Positions 1 through 5,923 of a stretch of DNA of 6,696 nt are shown in pieces; position 1 is the first letter of the stretch, and every line of letters begins with the position of its first letter. The notes under the pieces were generated by a model. It made no database searches, was not told where the DNA came from, and saw only the letters and a program-made list of their open reading frames with translations. This stretch comes from Desulfobulbaceae bacterium (GTDB lineage Bacteria; Desulfobacterota; Desulfobulbia; Desulfobulbales; Desulfocapsaceae): the NCBI GenBank assembly GCA_031256095.1, contig JAIRRG010000137.1, positions 1-6,696 on the forward strand. Reading direction: 5' to 3'. The position numbers were made by a program, and so were the translations under genes.

Positions 1-22
1 AGAATCACAAGAGGGCTTAACA

Positions 23-1048
23 ATGTCTATCCAATTTGTTAAAAGAGTTAATCAATCCACCTATTTAGATCCAGCAAGCGACTTTGCCCTTAAAACGGTG
101 GAGAGCGAAATACGATACGATCCGTTAACCGGGCGCATCTCGCGGGTTTTCCCTTTTCGCAAATTTGCCTTGCCCAAGCATGACTGGACGCCTTTTGTTG
201 AACAATCTAAACAAAGATTTTGCCCGTTTTGCCCGGAAGTGCTGGAAAAAGTAACCCCTAAGTTCCCCGCCGATATTGCTCCCGAAGGGCGGATCAAAAT
301 AGGCGACGTTACCGTAGTTCCTAATTTAAATCCTTATGATAAGTACGCTTCACTGGTGGTAATGTCGTCCCGGCATTACATCCCGATTGAGGAAATTGAT
401 GCGAAATTGATCGTGAGCAGTTTTCGGGCTGGTCTCGATTATTTGCAAAGGGTTACGGCCATTGATCCAGATGGGTCCCGTTATGTGTCCATGAACTGGA
501 ATTATATGCCTTATTCCGGGGGGTCGATTATTCATCCTCATCTGCAAATATTGGCCGGTAAAGAACCCTCCAATTACGATAAAGAACTCATTGCCGCCTC
601 AGATGACTATTTTGCCGCATCGAAAAATAACTTTTGGCTTGATCTCGTAAATAGTGAGCTCAAAAACGGCGAGCGCTATCTCGGCCAGACCGGGCCAGTA
701 CACTGGCTGTGCGCTTTCGCGCCACGCCATATCGGCGATGTAATCGGTGTACTGCCGGACAAGCGGAGCATCTTTGATGTGAGCGACGATGACCTCAATG
801 ATCTGGCCGTGGGCCTATGCAAGGTAATTGGCTACTATAATCAGAGCAACATTTCCTCGTTTAATGCCGGTTTGTATTTTGCCAATACCGAGAATAGGGG
901 CTTTGCCGTCCATGCCAGAATTGTCGGCAGATTTACTCTATTTCCGCTGGTGGGCAGTGATTTTTGTCATATGCAAATAATGCATGACGACCCGTGGACT
1001 ATTATCCTGCCAGAGGTCATTGCCGAGGAATTAAAACCGTACTTTTAG
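23..1048 (+). CDS. GalT-like nucleotidyltransferase (galactose-1-phosphate uridylyltransferase family, HIT superfamily)
   Basis: This 341-residue protein is close to the usual GalT length. Visible motifs are a CPFC zinc-type pair at residues 67-70, an NLNPYDKY block at 101-108, RH at 117-118 (the position of the third GalT zinc ligand) and IIHPHLQ at 169-175. His173 would be the nucleophile that carries the nucleotidyl group and Gln175 its partner; classical GalT has HPHGQ, so Leu174 replaces Gly. The tail (HARI near 296, then a PE-rich end) also resembles GalT. Family members transfer UMP or AMP between sugar phosphates and nucleotides through a covalent histidine intermediate in the cytoplasm. 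The start is supported by AAGAGGG at 9-15, seven bases before the ATG. No Leloir-pathway gene (galK, galE) lies nearby, so galactose-1-phosphate is only one possible substrate; an ADP-sugar phosphorylase-like role is an alternative. Upstream context is outside the window, and its base use is more A/T-rich than the glycolytic genes. The family call is firm; the substrate is unknown. Confidence 0.85.
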   Translation: MSIQFVKRVNQSTYLDPASDFALKTVESEIRYDPLTGRISRVFPFRKFALPKHDWTPFVEQSKQRFCPFCPEVLEKVTPKFPADIAPEGRIKIGDVTVVPNLNPYDKYASLVVMSSRHYIPIEEIDAKLIVSSFRAGLDYLQRVTAIDPDGSRYVSMNWNYMPYSGGSIIHPHLQILAGKEPSNYDKELIAASDDYFAASKNNFWLDLVNSELKNGERYLGQTGPVHWLCAFAPRHIGDVIGVLPDKRSIFDVSDDDLNDLAVGLCKVIGYYNQSNISSFNAGLYFANTENRGFAVHARIVGRFTLFPLVGSDFCHMQIMHDDPWTIILPEVIAEELKPYF

Positions 1049-1101
1049 CCTGCCGAGAGTGAGTTGAGCCATTCCTCAATTAAAACTCGAATAATTTTCT
1101 G

Positions 1102-1211
1102 CGTCATTGGAGCGAGGCGAAACAATCCATATTGTGGGGAAAATTGAAAAAAATGGATTGCTTCCGCCACGCTTCGCTCGCGGCAGGCTTACTTCGTTCC
1201 TCGCAACGACA
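1102..1211. repeat. Imperfect palindromic interspersed repeat (MITE-like)
   Basis: The left arm begins CGTCATTGGAGCGAGGCGAA and ends CAATCCAT (1123-1130). The right arm starts ATGGATTG (1153-1160) and ends CTCGCAACGACA. The inner eight base pairs match perfectly around a 22-nt loop, and pairing extends outward through AA/TT and GGCG/CGCC. The outer ends also match, with an extra stretch of roughly 30 nt in the right arm. This design (CGTCATTGCGAG... reading into ...CTCGCAATGACG) is typical of short interspersed palindromes found in many copies in several bacterial genomes. It lies about 50 nt after the galT-like stop and could act as a transcript-end structure for that gene. The copy number in this genome cannot be seen here. 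Confidence 0.65.
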
Positions 1212-1227
1212 GGGCTACTCTATAAGT

Positions 1228-1245
1228 TTTGATTTATAAATCGAA
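1228..1245. repeat. 18-bp near-palindromic repeat, copy 1
   Basis: TTTGATTTATAAATCGAA is identical to positions 2760-2777. Its core GATTTATAAATC is a perfect 12-bp palindrome, and 8 of 9 half-site positions pair. It lies in the gap between the converging ends of the galT-like gene and queC, 87 bases beyond the queC stop codon. The symmetry suggests a protein-binding site; the paired location suggests a flanking direct repeat. Confidence 0.6.
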
Positions 1246-1254
1246 TTAAGCCAA

Positions 1255-1292
1255 CGGCGAAACCCACCTGTCGGCGCAAGCGCCGGTCGCCG
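1255..1292. other. GC-rich nested hairpin downstream of queC
   Basis: An outer stem CGGCGA (1255-1260) with TCGCCG (1287-1292) encloses an inner hairpin CGGCG-CAAG-CGCCG (1272-1285). It follows the queC stop on the minus strand by about 40 nt. It could mark the 3' end of the sfsA-queC transcript, but there is no adjacent T-run on either strand, so it is not a canonical Rho-independent terminator. Confidence 0.3.
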
Positions 1293-1332
1293 CGATTGTC
1301 ATAAATAGCTGGGCCAACGAGCACATCGCGCA

Positions 1333-2025
1333 TCAGCGAGGGCCTTTTCTCTGATAGGGGATCGGGTCTTTTAGCCCGGCTTCGGCAAATCCTTTCAGGC
1401 GCAGGCGGCAGGCGTCGCAGCGGCCACAGGCCAAATCTCCGAGCGGATCATAACAAGAATGCGTCAGGCTGTAATCGACGCCCAGCCTTGTCCCGACGGT
1501 GATGATTTCCGCCTTGCTCATGTTGATGAGCGGCGCGACAATGCGGATTTTCCTGCCCTCGACGCCAGCCTTGGTGCCGAGATTGGCCATTCTTTCAAAG
1601 GCCCGCAAAAAGGGCGGGCGGCAGTCGGGATAGCCGGAGTAGTCGATGGCGTTGACGCCGATGAATATCTTGGCCGCGCTCATCACTTCGGCCCAGGCCA
1701 GGGCTTGGGCCAAAAGGATAATGTTGCGGGCCGGGACATAGGTGACGGGGATGTCGTCAGTCAGGCCATCCTTGGGTACCGGCGTATCGCTGGTCAGGGC
1801 CGAGCCGCCGATCATGGCCAAATCCAGCCGCAAAATTAGATGCTCTTTGGCGCCCATCACCTTGGCGATCTTTTTGGCGTGCTCCAGCTCGATTTTCTGC
1901 CGCTGGCCGTAATCAAAGCTGAGGGCGTAGCAGTCATGGGCGACACCAGCCATGGCCAGCGTCGTCGCTGAATCAAGGCCGCCGCTCAACAGCACCACGG
2001 CCTTCGGGGTTTCTTTTTTTGCCAT
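1333..2025 (-). CDS. queC: 7-cyano-7-deazaguanine synthase QueC
   Basis: QueC converts 7-carboxy-7-deazaguanine to preQ0 with ATP and ammonia, a cytoplasmic step on the route to queuosine-modified tRNA. From the ATG at 2025 the protein has 230 residues, normal for the family. Visible signatures are the ATP-binding PP-loop SGGLDS (residues 14-19), FDYGQRQ (37-43), YVPARN (96-101), NAIDYSGYPDCRP (125-137), and four zinc-binding cysteines C191, C200, C203 and C206 (THSCY, then CGRCDAC). The C-terminus, near DPIPY, is where QueC proteins normally end. An in-frame TTG at 2043 would add six residues and overlap the sfsA stop. I prefer the ATG, though neither start has a clear Shine-Dalgarno, so translation may be coupled to sfsA. 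No other queuosine gene (queD, queE, folE) is in the window. The function is very secure; only the start is uncertain. Confidence 0.95.
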   Translation of the reverse strand: MAKKETPKAVVLLSGGLDSATTLAMAGVAHDCYALSFDYGQRQKIELEHAKKIAKVMGAKEHLILRLDLAMIGGSALTSDTPVPKDGLTDDIPVTYVPARNIILLAQALAWAEVMSAAKIFIGVNAIDYSGYPDCRPPFLRAFERMANLGTKAGVEGRKIRIVAPLINMSKAEIITVGTRLGVDYSLTHSCYDPLGDLACGRCDACRLRLKGFAEAGLKDPIPYQRKGPR

Positions 2026-2039
2026 ATCGTTGTGGGCGA

Positions 2040-2738
2040 TCAAAGGATGCAGGGCAGGGCGCGGATTATCTCGATGCCTTGCGGCGACACGGCGCAGCCA
2101 TAGGCCATGACAGTAACACCGTTTTCCGCCGCTTGCCGCAGGGCTTGGCCATAGTTGGGGTCGATGTGATCGGCGGGAGCGAACTCATGGGCGTCCTCAC
2201 TCTGGACGAGGAAAAAGATGACCGCGCCGTGCCCAGCTTTTTTCAGACTGATTAGAGTAGTCAGGTGCCGCCGCCCGCGCTCGGTGACCGCGTCCGGGAA
2301 AAAAGCGCGCCCAGCCACGGCTAGCGAGCAGTTCTTCACTTCCAGATAGACTTCTTCGCCGCCGCGTCGCAGACGAAAATCCAGGCGACTGCCATCGGTA
2401 ACGGCCACTTCTCGTTGAATTTGCCAGGAGGCGTCGAAACCGTCAATAACGCCAGCCGCCAGCGCCTCGACCACCAGATGGTTGGCCCGCGCTGTGTTCA
2501 CTCCAACCCAGGCATTGTTCTCCCGCACCATTTCCAAAGTGTGGGGGTATTTCCGTGCCGGGTTGTTTGACCGGGAAATTGCCGCCTGGCTACCAGGCTC
2601 ACGGCAGCCGAGCATCGAGCCGGTGTTCGGGCAATGGACGGTGAGCATCTGGCCATTTTCATCAATGACATCGACGAGGAAACGCTTGTAACGGCGTAGC
2701 AAAGTAACGATGGATATATCTCCCTGATCGAACCGCAT
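2040..2738 (-). CDS. sfsA: SfsA family protein (sugar fermentation stimulation protein A homologue)
   Basis: A 232-residue protein of full family length. Conserved SfsA blocks appear in order: RRYKRFLVDV (15-24), HCPNTGSM (35-42), ARKYPHTLE (61-69), GVNTARAN (79-86), SRLDF (117-121), YLEVKNCSL (131-139) and FPDAVTERGRRHL (147-159). The family has an N-terminal OB-like part and a C-terminal PD-(D/E)XK nuclease-like fold; D120 and E133-V-K135 fit the catalytic pattern. In E. coli, SfsA was described as a DNA-binding protein that raises maltose-gene expression, but its biochemical role is poorly settled, so the name should not be read as function. The ATG at 2738 is preceded in frame by a stop codon a few triplets upstream. 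The only purine-rich stretches are GCGGGG directly before it and AAAAGGGA rather far upstream, so the ribosome site is atypical. It is the first gene of a leftward pair, and its TGA lies 14 nt from the queC ATG. Confidence 0.93.
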   Translation of the reverse strand: MRFDQGDISIVTLLRRYKRFLVDVIDENGQMLTVHCPNTGSMLGCREPGSQAAISRSNNPARKYPHTLEMVRENNAWVGVNTARANHLVVEALAAGVIDGFDASWQIQREVAVTDGSRLDFRLRRGGEEVYLEVKNCSLAVAGRAFFPDAVTERGRRHLTTLISLKKAGHGAVIFFLVQSEDAHEFAPADHIDPNYGQALRQAAENGVTVMAYGCAVSPQGIEIIRALPCIL

Positions 2739-2759
2739 CCCCGCGCTTCATCCCTTTTA

Positions 2760-2777
2760 TTTGATTTATAAATCGAA
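2760..2777. repeat. 18-bp near-palindromic repeat, copy 2 (possible operator)
   Basis: Identical to 1228-1245 over all 18 bases, with differing flanks on both sides. It lies 21 bases upstream of the sfsA start codon and directly next to the leftward TATAAT at 2779-2784, so it would cover the predicted transcription start, a typical place for a repressor site. It is not a canonical FNR box: TTGAT and ATCGA are six bases apart rather than four. Confidence 0.55.
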
Positions 2778-2778
2778 A

Positions 2779-2784
2779 ATTATA
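2779..2784 (-). promoter_or_regulatory. Candidate -10 box for the sfsA-queC transcript
   Basis: Read on the minus strand this is an exact TATAAT, about 40 bases before the sfsA ATG. An overlapping TATTAT lies at 2784-2789. No good -35 hexamer is found at 16-18 bp spacing, so the site is weak or activator-dependent, and the A/T-rich context makes chance matches likely. Confidence 0.3.
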
Positions 2785-2854
2785 TAATATCCTCTGCAGT
2801 TCTGAGAAACATCGTGACAAAGTGATCAATTTTTTTCAATAGTTACTATAATAT

Positions 2855-2882
2855 GAATTGCTTCGTTTTGCAGGCAATGACA
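2855..2882 (+). repeat. Half-copy of the interspersed palindromic repeat
   Basis: GAATTGCTTCGTT followed by GCAATGACA resembles the right arm of the element at 1102-1211, which has GGATTGCTT and CTTCGTT...GCAACGACA, in the same orientation. No matching left arm is visible on either side, so it is either a decayed remnant or a chance similarity. Confidence 0.4.
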
Positions 2883-2921
2883 TAGAAAATTATTCATGTT
2901 TTTAATTTAGAAATTCTATTA

Positions 2922-2951
2922 TTGGAAAAAATGTTATGAAAACGTTATAAT
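2922..2951 (+). promoter_or_regulatory. Sigma70-like promoter of the gap operon
   Basis: A TTGGAA -35 hexamer (2922-2927) and a perfect TATAAT -10 hexamer (2946-2951) are separated by 18 bp in an A/T-rich setting. Transcription would begin near 2958, giving a leader of roughly 100 nt before gap. It is the best promoter match in the region and points to the glycolytic operon. Confidence 0.6.
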
Positions 2952-2990
2952 CATTCCCCCGTCTTATGGGCGGCGGTTGGACAATCACCA

Positions 2991-3026
2991 GGCGGATAGC
3001 CGCCGACATGCGGCTCCGCCGAGCAT
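2991..3026 (+). other. Structured 5' leader of the gap mRNA
   Basis: Two adjacent hairpins are visible: GGCGG-ATAG-CCGCC (2991-3004), and a 7-bp stem ATGC/GCAT plus GGC/GCC with a two-base bulge and a TCC loop (3008-3026). An upstream CGGCGG (2971-2976) could pair instead with CCGCCG (3000-3005), so alternative folds are possible. No known riboswitch family is recognised and no T-run follows. Confidence 0.35.
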
Positions 3027-3045
3027 AACAGCTATTCTATAGAAG

Positions 3046-3051
3046 AAGGAG
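3046..3051 (+). promoter_or_regulatory. Shine-Dalgarno of gap
   Basis: AAGGAG ends ten bases before the ATG at 3062. It fixes that start and implies efficient translation. Confidence 0.75.
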
Positions 3052-3061
3052 CGTCATCGCC

Positions 3062-4270
3062 ATGAAATTGGGCATCAACGGCATGGGTCGGATAGGTAAG
3101 CTTTCCGTGTGGCGTCATGTATCCAGTAAATATTTTTCTGAACTGGTCATAAATGTTGGCAGGGAAATTGGCGGGGGCCTGGAAGACCTGGCGGCTTGCA
3201 TTGAGCGTGATTCGACCTACGGTCATCTCGGCAATTATTTGTATGGTTATAAGGGTGGCCGGGTCATTGAAAATCTCAATAACGACACCGGCACCATGCT
3301 AGTTGATGGCGTGCCCGTGAAAATCCTGCGCCAGAGCCGCGAACCCAAAGATGTAGCCTGGCGAGAAAACGGTGTGCTTCTCGTCGTCGATTCAACGGGC
3401 GCCTTCACCGACCCAACCACCGACGCCGGGGCGGCCAAGGGCGCCTTGCGCGGTCACTTGGCGGCAGGCGCGGAGAAGGTACTGCTGTCGGCGCCGTTCA
3501 AGATCAAATCGAAGGGATTGGACATGCCGGTTGACGCCATCACCTGCGTCATGGGCATTAACGACGAGATGTACGATCCGGCCAAACATGCCATGATTTC
3601 GGCGGCTTCCTGTACCACCACCTGCCTTTCTTACATGATCAAGCCGCTGATGGACCGCATCGGCGCCGACAAGATTTTGAGCGCATCCATGGTGACGGTG
3701 CACGCGGCAACCGGCAGTCAGCAAGTGCTCGACCGCCTGCCCAAAACCGGAGTCACCGATTTGCGCAAGAACCGCTCAATCATGAACAATATCATCCTGA
3801 CCACCACGGGAGCCGCCAAGGCGCTGGCCCTGGTGATTCCGGAGATGAAGTCGATCGGCTTTATTGCTGAATCGGTCAGGATTCCAACCTCGAGCGGCTC
3901 GTTGATCATTTTGGTGGTCAACCTTCAGGACGACCTGGAGAAACCGATCAAACGCGCCGATATTATTGATATTTATAAGAATTTTTCGGCAACGAGTCCT
4001 TATCTTCTCTGCAGCGAAACCCAGAACGTATCAACCGATATTGTCGGCTATCCGCGGGCGGCGACAGTGATCGAAAGCACCGAAACCCACACCCGCACCG
4101 CCACGGTCAAGGTCAATTTACCCGCGGCGGCGAGGACGGCAATGGGCCGCGACACCCTTGATGTGCCAGTCACCCAAACGGTGATCTACGGCTGGTATGA
4201 TAACGAGTTGGGCAGTTACACCCACATGCTCGGCGATTTGACCGAGCGCGTCGCCGAACAGATGCTGTGA
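3062..4270 (+). CDS. gap: Glyceraldehyde-3-phosphate dehydrogenase, long (about 400-residue) form
   Basis: The enzyme oxidises and phosphorylates glyceraldehyde-3-phosphate to 1,3-bisphosphoglycerate with NAD(P), in cytoplasmic glycolysis or gluconeogenesis. The protein has 402 residues against roughly 335 in classical GAPDH. The Rossmann start GINGMGRIGK is at 4-13, the catalytic cysteine C184 in SAASCTTTC (180-188), the histidine H214 in VTVHAATG, the TTTGAAKA block at 247-254, SVRIP (271-275) and WYDNE (378-382). Three changes from the classical pattern are visible. V32 follows I30-N31 where the NAD-selecting Asp usually sits; A181 replaces the Asn of SNASC; T187 replaces the Asn of CTTN. 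Extra length is spread over insertions, including around 33-39, 114-133 and 300-325. I recall similar long GAPDHs in sulfate-reducing deltaproteobacteria, so this is probably a subfamily rather than a damaged gene. It is first in an operon with pgk and tpiA, whose reactions flank its own. The reaction is well supported; cofactor preference is inferred. Confidence 0.93.
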   Translation: MKLGINGMGRIGKLSVWRHVSSKYFSELVINVGREIGGGLEDLAACIERDSTYGHLGNYLYGYKGGRVIENLNNDTGTMLVDGVPVKILRQSREPKDVAWRENGVLLVVDSTGAFTDPTTDAGAAKGALRGHLAAGAEKVLLSAPFKIKSKGLDMPVDAITCVMGINDEMYDPAKHAMISAASCTTTCLSYMIKPLMDRIGADKILSASMVTVHAATGSQQVLDRLPKTGVTDLRKNRSIMNNIILTTTGAAKALALVIPEMKSIGFIAESVRIPTSSGSLIILVVNLQDDLEKPIKRADIIDIYKNFSATSPYLLCSETQNVSTDIVGYPRAATVIESTETHTRTATVKVNLPAAARTAMGRDTLDVPVTQTVIYGWYDNELGSYTHMLGDLTERVAEQML

Positions 4271-4281
4271 TGTGATTTGGT

Positions 4282-4749
4282 GTGACGGCGCTGTATTTCC
4301 ATGACATGGTCACAGCGGATGCGGCGGCGGTGGCGGCCCTGGAAAATGAATCGCTCTCGCCATGGACGGCGGCGCAGATCGCGGCCTTGCCCGAGCAAAA
4401 ACAATATCGCGCCCGCCTGTGCCGCGCCGCTGATGGTGAACTTGTCGGCTGGAGTTGTCTGCTCCTGGCCGCCGACGAGGCCGAGCTGCTGAAGATCGCG
4501 GTGCCCTTGGCTCGCCGCCGCCAGGGTATTGGCCGGGCGCTTTTGGCTGATGCCGTCGCTGGCGCCGCCCGGGCGGGAGCGCGGCGGTTTTTTCTTGAGG
4601 TGCGCGAGCATAACCAAGCGGCGCGAGCATTGTATGCCGGCGCTGGTTTTATCGAAATTGGCCGGCGGCAAGGCTATTATCGCCAACCAGCGGACGACGC
4701 CCTGGTTTTGGAAAAATCTTTGCGGGGGATTTATGAAAAATCTGCGTGA
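4282..4749 (+). CDS. RimI-like GNAT N-acetyltransferase
   Basis: A 155-residue GNAT protein of RimI length. The acetyl-CoA-binding motif A, RRRQGIGRALL, covers 78-88. FFLEVREHNQAA (103-114) holds the conserved Glu106 and Asn111, LYAGAGF follows at 117-123, and GYY (131-133) supplies the tyrosine expected as general acid in RimI. RimI acetylates the N-terminal alanine of ribosomal protein S18, and relatives modify other proteins, so the exact target here is unproven. The GTG at 4282 gives the usual N-terminal length and is the first start after an in-frame TGA; an ATG at 4306 would remove eight residues. No strong Shine-Dalgarno precedes it, and it begins 11 nt after gap, so coupling to gap is likely. 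Its end overlaps pgk by 17 nt. rimI is more usually found near tsaB, so its place inside a glycolytic operon is notable. Confidence 0.85.
   Translation: MTALYFHDMVTADAAAVAALENESLSPWTAAQIAALPEQKQYRARLCRAADGELVGWSCLLLAADEAELLKIAVPLARRRQGIGRALLADAVAGAARAGARRFFLEVREHNQAARALYAGAGFIEIGRRQGYYRQPADDALVLEKSLRGIYEKSA
4724..4729 (+). promoter_or_regulatory. Shine-Dalgarno fixing the pgk start
   Basis: GGGGGA lies three bases before the ATG at 4733, inside the end of the acetyltransferase gene. The spacing is short, but together with PGK homology from MKNLRDI onward it rules out the in-frame upstream starts, which lie inside the acetyltransferase gene. Confidence 0.6.
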
Positions 4750-5908
4750 CATCGCCCTGAAGGGCAAACGGGTGCTGGTGCGGGTTGACTTTAACGTGCC
4801 GATGGATGATGCCGGGGCGATTACCGACGACAACCGTATTGTCGCCGCCATCCCGACCATCGACTATATCGTTGCCCAAGGCGGGAAGGTCATTCTCTGC
4901 TCGCACATGGGCAGGCCGAAGGGTCAGCGGCTGGAAAAACTCAGCCTGAAGCTGGTCGCCGATTATTTGGCGAAACTTCTCAGCAAACCGGTTGCCTTCG
5001 TCAGTGATTGTGTCGGCGCCGAGGTGGAAGCCAAGGTTGCCGCTTTGACCGACGGCGCCATTTTGCTGCTGGAAAACCTGCGCTTTCACAAAGAAGAAAC
5101 CGATAATGACCCGGCCTTTTCCGCCCAGTTGGCCAAACTCTGCGATATTTATGTCAACGACGCCTTTGCCGCCTCGCACCGGGCCCATGCATCGGTGGTC
5201 GGCGTCGCCGCCCTGACCGCCGAAAGGGTGCCGGGCTTTTTGCTGCAAAAAGAGATCGACTATTTCAACCAGTCGATGACCAATCCGGCGCGGCCACTGG
5301 TCGCCCTGCTTGGCGGCGCCAAAGTGTCTTCGAAACTTGGCGCCTTACAGAATATGCTAGAAAAGGTTGACCGCATGATCATCGGCGGCGCCATGGCTAA
5401 CACCTTTTTGAAAAGTGCAGGTGTCGAGGTCGGCGCCTCAAAGGTCGAAGATGACTTGCGTGACGCCGCCCGCGACCTCCTGGCCAAGGCCGCCGCCAAG
5501 GGCGTGGCGGTGTTTTTGCCCGTCGATTTTGTCGCCGCCAGCGCCTTCGCGCCGGATGCGGTAACAAAAATCGTGACGACAAAAGATATGCCAAAAGATT
5601 GGATGGCCCTCGATATTGGCCCGGCCAGCGTCCTGCTGTTCAAAGAAGCCTTGCAGGATGCCAAGACCATCGTCTGGAACGGGCCGATGGGGGCCTTTGA
5701 AATGGATGCCTTTGCCCGCGGCACCATGGCCCTGTGTCAGGCCGTGGCCGCCTCACACGCTTTGTCGATTACGGGAGGCGGCGACTCGAACGCGGCGGTG
5801 AAAAAGGCCGGCGAGGAGAAAAACATTTCTTACATGTCCACCGGCGGCGGCGCTTTTCTCGAACTGATGGAAGGCAAAACCTTGCCGGGCCTGACCGCAC
5901 TTGATTAA
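4733..5908 (+). CDS. pgk: Phosphoglycerate kinase
   Basis: PGK transfers the acyl phosphate of 1,3-bisphosphoglycerate to ADP, giving 3-phosphoglycerate and ATP; it acts in the cytoplasm. From the ATG at 4733 the protein has 391 residues, typical of bacterial PGK. N-domain substrate motifs are VRVDFNVP (16-23), SHMGRPKG (57-64), ENLRFHKEE (114-122) and NDAFAASHRAH (142-152). C-domain nucleotide motifs are LLGGAKVSSKLG (192-203), IIGGAMANTFL (216-226), WNGPMGAFE (315-323), TGGGDSNAA (347-355) and STGGGAFLE (369-377). The GGGDS has Ser where Thr is common, a mild change. The frame stays open 68 codons further upstream, but that part is only the acetyltransferase gene read in another frame. The 17-nt overlap with the preceding gene and the 15-nt gap to tpiA indicate one transcript. 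Confidence 0.97.
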   Translation: MKNLRDIALKGKRVLVRVDFNVPMDDAGAITDDNRIVAAIPTIDYIVAQGGKVILCSHMGRPKGQRLEKLSLKLVADYLAKLLSKPVAFVSDCVGAEVEAKVAALTDGAILLLENLRFHKEETDNDPAFSAQLAKLCDIYVNDAFAASHRAHASVVGVAALTAERVPGFLLQKEIDYFNQSMTNPARPLVALLGGAKVSSKLGALQNMLEKVDRMIIGGAMANTFLKSAGVEVGASKVEDDLRDAARDLLAKAAAKGVAVFLPVDFVAASAFAPDAVTKIVTTKDMPKDWMALDIGPASVLLFKEALQDAKTIVWNGPMGAFEMDAFARGTMALCQAVAASHALSITGGGDSNAAVKKAGEEKNISYMSTGGGAFLELMEGKTLPGLTALD

Positions 5909-5923
5909 GAGGGGAGGCGAATC

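Larger units (their letters stand above)
2739..3061. promoter_or_regulatory. Divergent intergenic control region between sfsA and gap
   Basis: This 323-bp gene-free stretch is strongly A/T-rich from about 2757 to 2950, then turns G/C-rich up to the gap start. It contains the second 18-bp near-palindrome (2760-2777), a weak leftward -10 box, a half-copy of the interspersed repeat (2855-2882), a good rightward promoter (2922-2951) and a hairpin-forming leader. A second rightward TATAAT sits at 2847-2852 but has no convincing -35 partner. I see no tRNA and no credible small gene. Confidence 0.7.

Noticed and set aside
1247..1335. In-frame continuation of queC past its TGA for 28 codons to a TAA (stop-codon readthrough or selenocysteine)
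   Set aside because: QueC homologues end near this TGA, no convincing SECIS-like hairpin follows it, and the extension has no family signature.
1249..1353. Plus-strand open stretch of about 34 codons after the 18-mer, possible gene fragment
   Set aside because: It has no start with a ribosome site and no recognisable similarity; it partly reads the reverse of queC's end.
2760..2777. FNR/CRP-type binding box
   Set aside because: The TTGAT and ATCGA half-sites are separated by six bases rather than the four of a canonical FNR box.
2966..3028. 20-codon open frame in the gap leader (begins MGGGWTIT), possible leader peptide
   Set aside because: It has no Shine-Dalgarno, starts only a few bases after the predicted transcription start, and has no run of regulatory codons.
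4529..4732. N-terminal extension of PGK by 68 residues
   Set aside because: The stretch is the acetyltransferase gene in another frame; PGK homology and a Shine-Dalgarno both place the start at 4733.
4216..4860. Minus-strand open frame of 214 residues across the acetyltransferase
   Set aside because: It overlaps three well-supported plus-strand genes and has low-complexity Arg/Pro/Ala-rich content.
4649..5248. Minus-strand open frame of 199 residues opposite pgk
   Set aside because: It is a shadow of strongly conserved pgk with no motif or ribosome site.
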